Of a stretch of DNA of 25,941 bases, positions 21,023 to 25,941 are shown in pieces. The DNA lies in assembly GCA_013813755.1 (NCBI GenBank), contig JACCRD010000051.1:1-25941 (forward strand). Reading direction: 5' to 3'. The stretch comes from Acidobacteriota bacterium (lineage in GTDB: Bacteria > Acidobacteriota > Blastocatellia > Pyrinomonadales > Pyrinomonadaceae). Each line of letters starts with the position of its first letter. The stretch's first letter is position 1. The notes below the pieces were generated by a model. It saw nothing but the letters and a program-made list of their open reading frames with translations, was not told the DNA's origin and did no database searches. Position numbers and translations under genes: made by a program.

Positions 21023-22975
21023 ATGGCGTATAACTTTGATTCTCTAACTCAAGATATTTTTGATAATGTGTTTTTGTTTTTTGGTACATTAACACCTGAA
21101 GGATTTGTTTTGGATCTTACCGGAGAGATATTTAAAAAGTCCAACATTGATCCGCAATTGCTTATCGGTCAAAGATTTTCTGAAACAGTTTATTGGCAAT
21201 CATCTGAGTTAACCTCAAACATTCTAAGTCAAGCAATCAATACCGCGGCGAGAGGTGAAAAATCTGAAACATTATTAGATTTTAGAGTTAGCTCTAAAGA
21301 AAAATTGACAATTAGTTTTTATTTACATCCCTCATTTGATGAAGGCAAAAACCTTCAATATATTTTCTTCTGCGCCAAAGACTTCCCTGAACAGCAAAAG
21401 GAAATTGAATATTATAAAACTCGAAGCGACCAGCTGCTGACGGCGTCAAACACCGCGGAAATTGGATTGTGGTATTGGGATTTAGTTGAGAATAATATAT
21501 TTGCGACGCCAAAATGCAATGAAATTTTTGAACTGACGCCAGAGGATCAATTTATGCCGCAAACATTTTTGAGCACTATCCATCCGCAGGATCGCCAGAA
21601 TGTTGAACTTATTTTGAATGAATCGCAGGCAACCGGTAAAGAATATGAAATAGAGTTTCGCATTATTTATTCGGACGGTCAGATTCACTGGATCGCCGCC
21701 CGCGGAAAATCATTCCTGGACGACGAAGGCAATCCGAAAAATTTGTCGGGAGTAGTGCGAAAAATCACCGAAAAGAAAACAGCCAGCGAAGAACTTTCAA
21801 AAATTTACGCACTTGAAAAAAAGGCGCGTGACGAAGCTGAAGAAGCCAATCGTGCCAAAGATTTTTTTCTTGCCGTTGTCTCACACGAACTGCGTTCACC
21901 GCTCAACTCAATTTTGGGTTGGGCAAAAATTTTGCTGACCAAAGAAGTTGACGAAGCGACAAAAATAAACGCGCTTCAGACAATTGAAAAGAGCGCTCGC
22001 TCACAAGCCAAGCTGATTGAAGATTTAATTGATTCGTCAAGAGTCGCTTCAGGCAAGCTGCGTCTCGAGTTGCGCCCCGTAAACCTTTACGACATTATCA
22101 AAACCGTCTATAACTCGCAGCAGCCGGCGGCAGAAGCAAAAAAGATTTCTTTGGATTTTTCCGCGAATTCGGAGAATGTTCAGGTGTTCGGCGATTCGAT
22201 GCGTCTCCAGCAGGTTTTTACAAACTTACTTTCAAATGCCTTAAAATTCACGCCCGAAAATGGCGCTATTGAATTAAATATAGAAACCGGTGATGATTCC
22301 GTAAAAATTGCCGTCAGGGATGACGGGCAAGGAATCAGACCAGATATTCTTCCAAATATTTTCGCGCAGTTTCAACAAGGCGATCAAAACAGCGCGCATG
22401 ACCGGAGCGGACTCGGACTCGGACTTTCAATTGTCAAGATTCTGACTGAAAAACATAACGGAATAATAACGGCAACAAGCGAAGGGATTAACCGCGGATC
22501 AACTTTTACGGTAGTCCTGCCATTATGCGGCGTTGCCGACGAGACAGAAAATCAAACTCCTGATGACATTCAAAGTGAAAGTAAGCCGCTCGCCGGATTA
22601 AAAATTTTAATTGTTGAAGATGATCAGGATTCACGCGAAGTTCTGCAACTTTTTCTTGAACAAAGCGGCGCAGAGGTGCAGAGTGCGGAATCGGCGGCTG
22701 AAGCGATAAATTTGCTGGGCGAATCTACTTCAAATTTGCCCGACGCGATTGTTTCGGATTTAGCGATGCCAGGGGAAGACGGTTATTCTTTAATTGGACG
22801 CATTCGAGAATTTTCTGCTGAAAAGGGAGGAAATATTCCGGCGCTCGCTCTCAGCGCTTTTGCTTCGAGCGATAATAAACAACGTGCCTTTAACGCCGGT
22901 TTTCAAAAGTATCACACAAAACCTTTCGAGCCGGATGGAATCATTGAAGACATTAGGCAGATTTTAGATAAATGA
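21023..22975 (+). CDS. Soluble PAS hybrid histidine kinase with C-terminal receiver
   Basis: A 650-residue cytosolic signalling protein without transmembrane helices. A divergent PAS-like region (about 8-120) is followed by a clear PAS_3 domain (about 143-250; GLWYWDL, HPQDR, DGQIHWI..RG). After a coiled coil come HisKA with H288 (VVSHELRSPLN), then HATPase: N-box NLLSNALKF (401-409), G1 DDGQGIR (433-439), G2 GLGLGL (463-468). A receiver (about 525-648) has E532/D533/D534, D579 and K633. The phosphate would pass inside the protein or onward to another module. GGAG lies 7 bases before the ATG. It starts 75 bases after the terminator of the micro-protein gene, so it is a separate transcript. 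Confidence 0.96.
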   Translation: MAYNFDSLTQDIFDNVFLFFGTLTPEGFVLDLTGEIFKKSNIDPQLLIGQRFSETVYWQSSELTSNILSQAINTAARGEKSETLLDFRVSSKEKLTISFYLHPSFDEGKNLQYIFFCAKDFPEQQKEIEYYKTRSDQLLTASNTAEIGLWYWDLVENNIFATPKCNEIFELTPEDQFMPQTFLSTIHPQDRQNVELILNESQATGKEYEIEFRIIYSDGQIHWIAARGKSFLDDEGNPKNLSGVVRKITEKKTASEELSKIYALEKKARDEAEEANRAKDFFLAVVSHELRSPLNSILGWAKILLTKEVDEATKINALQTIEKSARSQAKLIEDLIDSSRVASGKLRLELRPVNLYDIIKTVYNSQQPAAEAKKISLDFSANSENVQVFGDSMRLQQVFTNLLSNALKFTPENGAIELNIETGDDSVKIAVRDDGQGIRPDILPNIFAQFQQGDQNSAHDRSGLGLGLSIVKILTEKHNGIITATSEGINRGSTFTVVLPLCGVADETENQTPDDIQSESKPLAGLKILIVEDDQDSREVLQLFLEQSGAEVQSAESAAEAINLLGESTSNLPDAIVSDLAMPGEDGYSLIGRIREFSAEKGGNIPALALSAFASSDNKQRAFNAGFQKYHTKPFEPDGIIEDIRQILDK

Positions 22976-22990
22976 TACGCTTCAAAAATC

Positions 22991-23027
22991 AGGAAAGACG
23001 TAAAACTTAAACTTCTATGTCCTTCCT
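22991..23027. terminator. Imperfect hairpin between convergent genes
   Basis: AGGAAaGACgTA pairs with TAtGTCcTTCCT (one mismatch, one wobble) across the 62-base gap between the hybrid kinase and the vWA lipoprotein gene. There is no good T-tract, so termination is only probable. Confidence 0.45.
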
Positions 23028-23037
23028 CTCTACCTGC

Positions 23038-24630
23038 CTAATTTCCAAGAACGTCAGCTTTTCTAACTAAATCTAAAAAGTCTCTACGGTAATTTTTCAA
23101 ATCGCTGCCCAAAGAATTTTGCGCAAGTTGGTTAATCTTTTTGTAATTTACGTTTCCTTTATAACGTGAATCGCGCAAAATTAAGCCAAATCCGGCTACC
23201 GCCGAAGCGAAGCGCAAATTAGCAGATGCATTTTCGATTGAATTTTCTTCGTCCAGCAAACCTTGTGTAAGCAATTTACTCTCAGAGTAGTTCGGTTCTT
23301 TGTAGCGAAGTCTAACTGTTAAAAGCTCGTCGCTGAAATTTGATTGGCTTACCTCTGTTTTTGAATATTTCAAATCGATGCCGTCACTCTCAACTGTTTG
23401 TCCGGCTGGCACAATCTCATAAAGTGCGGTTACCGAATGACCTGCGCCGATGTCGCCCGCGTCTTTTCGATCGTCTTTAAAATCTCTATTTGCCAGAAGT
23501 CGGTTTTCATAACCGATCAGGCGGTAACCGGCAATTTTTGCCGGATTAAATTCAACTTGAATTTTCACATCTTTCGCAATCGTCAGAAGCGTTCCTGCCG
23601 CCTGTCCGCCAAGAGCCTTTCGCGCCTCGGCTTGAGAATCGATATAAGCATAGTTTCCGTTACCTTTATCGGCAAGCTTTTCCATCATCAAATCGTTTGT
23701 GTTGCCCGTTCCGAATCCGAGAACCGACAGAAAAATTCCGCTTTGTCGTTTGGCTTCGATCAGTCGAACAAGTTCATCGTCACTTTGCAAACCGACATTG
23801 AAATCACCATCGGTTGCCAAGACGACGCGATTATTACCATCCGGCAAAAAATTGTCGAGCGCGACTTTATAAGCGAGATGAATTCCTTCTCCGCCGTTGG
23901 TTGAACTGCCTGCCTCAAGATTGTCGAGCGAATCTAAAATCTTTTGTTCGTCGCGGGTCGATGGCAGAACTAAACCGCTTTTTCCCGCATACACGACAAT
24001 TGCCACGCGGTCTTTTGGCGACAATTGCCATGCTAAAAATTTCAATCCCTGCTTTACGAGCGGCAGACGGTCAGCCTGGTTCATTGAACCGGAAACATCA
24101 ACCAGAAATACCAAATTGGACGGCGGGGCATCTTCGAGAGAAACTTTTCTGCCCTGCAGACCGATCGAAACAATTTTATTTTTTGAGTTCCAGGCGCACG
24201 CCGCAACTTCCGTATTAACAGAAAAAGGCAAATCACCGATGGGCTGCGGGTAATCGTATTCAAAATAATTGATCAGTTCTTCGATGCGAACGGCGTTTTT
24301 CGGCGGCATCTGCCCGTGATTCAAATAACGGCGGACATTTGAATAAGAAGCCGTATCAACGTCAACCGAAAAAGTCGAAAGCGGAGCGCGGGAGGTTTCG
24401 AGAAACGGATTTTCGTCAATTTCCGCATATCGCTCGCCGCTTGTTTGATCAAAATCGTCAACTTTCTTCAATTCCGTCGATGTCGTCGAAGAGTTTGACG
24501 ACATCATCATATTTGAATTTGACGAATACGTCAGACTCGGTTCGGACGCAACTTCGGTGTTTGTGCTTCCCGTGGTGCAAGCGGAAAATATCAGCGAAGC
24601 AATAAATAAAAAAATTGAATACTTTTTCAT
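23038..24630 (-). CDS. von Willebrand factor A lipoprotein, YfbK-like (vWF_A N-terminal + vWA + DUF3520)
   Basis: A 530-residue surface or periplasmic lipoprotein. The signal segment ends in IFSAC with lipidated C18. A Ser/Asn/Met-rich low-complexity linker (about 30-55) follows. The conserved pre-vWA domain (about 75-165) has NPFLET, STFSVDVDTASYSNVRR and MPP..AVRIEELINYF. The vWA domain (about 172-340) has a complete MIDAS: D178-V-S180-G-S182, the later Thr (STN) and the acidic TDGDFN. The C-terminal third (about 350-528) matches DUF3520. Such proteins bind partners through a metal ion; the biological role is unknown. GGAGG lies 10 bases before the ATG. It is preceded by a nested hairpin leader. 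Confidence 0.94.
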   Translation of the reverse strand: MKKYSIFLFIASLIFSACTTGSTNTEVASEPSLTYSSNSNMMMSSNSSTTSTELKKVDDFDQTSGERYAEIDENPFLETSRAPLSTFSVDVDTASYSNVRRYLNHGQMPPKNAVRIEELINYFEYDYPQPIGDLPFSVNTEVAACAWNSKNKIVSIGLQGRKVSLEDAPPSNLVFLVDVSGSMNQADRLPLVKQGLKFLAWQLSPKDRVAIVVYAGKSGLVLPSTRDEQKILDSLDNLEAGSSTNGGEGIHLAYKVALDNFLPDGNNRVVLATDGDFNVGLQSDDELVRLIEAKRQSGIFLSVLGFGTGNTNDLMMEKLADKGNGNYAYIDSQAEARKALGGQAAGTLLTIAKDVKIQVEFNPAKIAGYRLIGYENRLLANRDFKDDRKDAGDIGAGHSVTALYEIVPAGQTVESDGIDLKYSKTEVSQSNFSDELLTVRLRYKEPNYSESKLLTQGLLDEENSIENASANLRFASAVAGFGLILRDSRYKGNVNYKKINQLAQNSLGSDLKNYRRDFLDLVRKADVLGN

Positions 24631-24653
24631 AGAAAAAATTCCTCCAATAAAAA

Positions 24654-24719
24654 TGCAAGTTTGCCTTTGTAAATCTTCGTAACTTGCCAGGAAGAACGAA
24701 GCTCAAAAACAGACTTGCA
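24654..24719 (-). other. Nested hairpin in the leader of the vWA lipoprotein gene
   Basis: Outer arms TGCAAGTTTG (24654-24663) and CAGACTTGCA (24710-24719) pair with a single wobble. Inside them, CTTCGT (24675-24680) and ACGAAG (24696-24701) form a second perfect stem. It lies 24-89 bases upstream of the ATG, just before the ribosome-binding site. Confidence 0.45.
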
Positions 24720-24767
24720 AAAAATTTATTGTTTTTTCTATCCGAAGTATTTTTTCGTCAAGCTATT

Positions 24768-25337
24768 TTATCTGCCTGAATCAATCAAAACCGGAGCAGC
24801 TTTTGCAGGGTCAAATTTCGGTTGGAAATTATTGCGCATTTGAGGTAAACAACCAGATTCAGCAATCAAATAAAGATTTTCGTAGGAATTAAGATTATCT
24901 AAAGTTGAGTAGGAAGCTGTAACTTCTATGTCTTCAAGTCGCTTGACCGCATCTGCGGTTTGCATATTCATCTTCCCTTCTATTTTACTACCGCGCCCGT
25001 TTACCAGAAATTGCTCGGAAGCGATGTATCGTGTTCCTTGTTCGTCTTTGACAAAGAAATGCAAAACAGTTGGAGCAGACATATCGACCATCTCCAACTT
25101 CAAACTGATTTGCTCAGTCTGCAAATTTAAGACCGCCTGGCTAACTTTTGGCGAATCAAAATTTGATTTCCTCAAATCCTTTTTCATTTTCCAACATGAT
25201 GTTGCTGGTGAATAAGTTTTGAAATAGTTCGGAGCGGGAACTTCATCTACTCTAACAACATTAAACATTGCGTAACCGAAAGCCGATGTTCCGACAATTA
25301 AACTAAAAAGCACGAAACCAAAAAGATGTTTTTTCAT
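24768..25337 (-). CDS. Secreted protein of unknown function
   Basis: A 189-residue protein with a clear N-terminal signal (MKKHLFGFVLFSLIVGTSAFGYA), probably cut after an A-x-A-like site. The rest is soluble with predicted beta strands and no recognised domain. Two cysteines far apart, C48 (TSCWK) and C163 (SGCLP), could pair. It ends in a Pro/Ala-rich tail. AAGGAG lies 9 bases before the ATG. It lies between the vWA lipoprotein and the CYTH gene, all on the minus strand, with gaps of about 100-140 bases and no terminators seen. I do not recognise the family. Confidence 0.75.
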   Translation of the reverse strand: MKKHLFGFVLFSLIVGTSAFGYAMFNVVRVDEVPAPNYFKTYSPATSCWKMKKDLRKSNFDSPKVSQAVLNLQTEQISLKLEMVDMSAPTVLHFFVKDEQGTRYIASEQFLVNGRGSKIEGKMNMQTADAVKRLEDIEVTASYSTLDNLNSYENLYLIAESGCLPQMRNNFQPKFDPAKAAPVLIDSGR

Positions 25338-25437
25338 AAAGCAAATCTCCTTTTTTATAACCGTTAGAATGATTTTAACTAAATTTCTTGCATATTTACA
25401 AGCAAATTTTTCGATATTTCCATATTTAATAATTTTA

Positions 25438-25941
25438 TCAAAATCTGGCTTCGGTTAATTGTTCATTTTGAACACCAAATTTTTGTGTCAAACGCGGATA
25501 AGTTTCGTTTTCGGCTTCAAAATGTTCAATATCCAAAATCATTTCGGCTTCGGCAATCGCCATCACAGAGCCTTCAATTTCCATATATTGCCCGAATGGG
25601 AGTTCGTCGAGGACAACTTCGACCGCTCGAAATTTCCAGGTATGACGACGTTTTTCATAAACCAGAGCTTTTTCAAATCCGAGGCTTTCGATAATCTTTT
25701 CCAGTTCTCCGCCCTTTTCGACTTTCGTTTCGTACTCAGTCTGCTGTTTGATGCCGGAATCGTTTGAAATTCGCTGTTTAAAAGTCAAAATGGTTTTGTC
25801 GCCGATTTTTCTGACGCGCAAAACGGCGCTTTTTTCGTCTAAAACTCCACCGCGATACAAAGTATTTTCTTCAAAATCTTCACCGATATATTTTGCTCCA
25901 AATTCCTTCAAACTCTCCAGAACTTGTCTGCGCTGTGCAGT
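25438..25941 (-). CDS. CYTH-domain protein (class IV adenylate cyclase / thiamine-triphosphatase-like), 5' end outside the window
   Basis: The frame is open to the right edge: beyond the TTG at 25911 it continues ...QRRQVLESLKEF, as in CYTH proteins, so the true start and the N-terminal ExExK motif are probably outside. Visible parts are the EDFEENTLYRGGVL strand, LRVRKIGDKTILTFKQR with the basic residues that bind the triphosphate, a KRRHTWK strand, VEVVLDELPFGQYMEIEGS with the acidic metal ligands, and the terminal helix. CYTH enzymes hydrolyse or cyclise triphosphorylated substrates (thiamine triphosphate, ATP, tripolyphosphate); which one is not decided. Identification of the domain is secure, activity is not. 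Confidence 0.87.
   Translation of the reverse strand, partial: TAQRRQVLESLKEFGAKYIGEDFEENTLYRGGVLDEKSAVLRVRKIGDKTILTFKQRISNDSGIKQQTEYETKVEKGGELEKIIESLGFEKALVYEKRRHTWKFRAVEVVLDELPFGQYMEIEGSVMAIAEAEMILDIEHFEAENETYPRLTQKFGVQNEQLTEARF

Noticed and set aside
23398..24253. Several long plus-strand frames opposite the vWA gene
   Set aside because: They mirror the coding frame of a secure gene and show no motifs; the long frames come from its codon composition.

Overview
The window is about 26 kb of AT-leaning bacterial chromosome, densely packed with intact housekeeping, envelope and signalling genes. The phylum cannot be proven from sequence alone. The gene set suits an uncultured or environmental Acidobacteriota, perhaps Blastocatellia: a YfbK-like von Willebrand lipoprotein, a tandem DUF6766 membrane protein, a DUF5670/lmo0937-type micro membrane protein, many CHASE/PAS kinases, and a tetraether/membrane-spanning-lipid-synthase-like radical SAM enzyme. 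This is inference. I see no rRNA, tRNA, CRISPR array, intact IS or prophage.

Layout. 1-12.8 kb is mostly minus strand: thymidine kinase; a TTG-started GT9 glycosyltransferase overlapping a PBP4-type D,D-carboxypeptidase lipoprotein; a zinc-ribbon protein followed by a GNAT acetyltransferase; a PIN-toxin remnant abutting enolase; a CNNM/CBS transporter; a short NifU-like scaffold; a histone-deacetylase-fold amidohydrolase; and phosphohexomutase overlapping an FtsB/DivIC-like protein. Plus-strand genes among them are a small zinc-ribbon membrane protein, a TlpA-like thioredoxin, a tandem DUF6766 protein and a Nudix hydrolase.

12.8-15.6 kb is an isolated monocistronic unit. A 720-base AT-rich region full of dyads and a possible 26-codon leader ORF precedes a 673-residue radical SAM protein, which ends in a strong intrinsic terminator. 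Its cysteine pattern resembles Tes/Mss enzymes, which join two lipid tails into a membrane-spanning lipid. This is the most interesting gene of the window.

15.8-23 kb is a signalling island: a CHASE-domain histidine kinase, a one-helix micro-protein, an NtrC-type sigma-54 activator, a 48-residue membrane protein and a soluble PAS hybrid kinase. Just upstream of the 48-residue protein lies a near-consensus sigma-54 promoter, across a divergent gap from the activator, so a local activator-target pair is plausible. A perfect 24-bp A/T-tailed hairpin lies in that gap, where a terminator is not expected.

23-25.9 kb returns to minus-strand genes: a vWA lipoprotein with a structured leader, a secreted protein of unknown function, and a CYTH-domain phosphatase/cyclase cut by the window edge.

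Several genes (small zinc-ribbon protein, TlpA-like protein, HDAC-like protein, possible leader ORF) have a -10-like hexamer 6-9 bases before the start codon and no Shine-Dalgarno, suggesting some leaderless transcripts.
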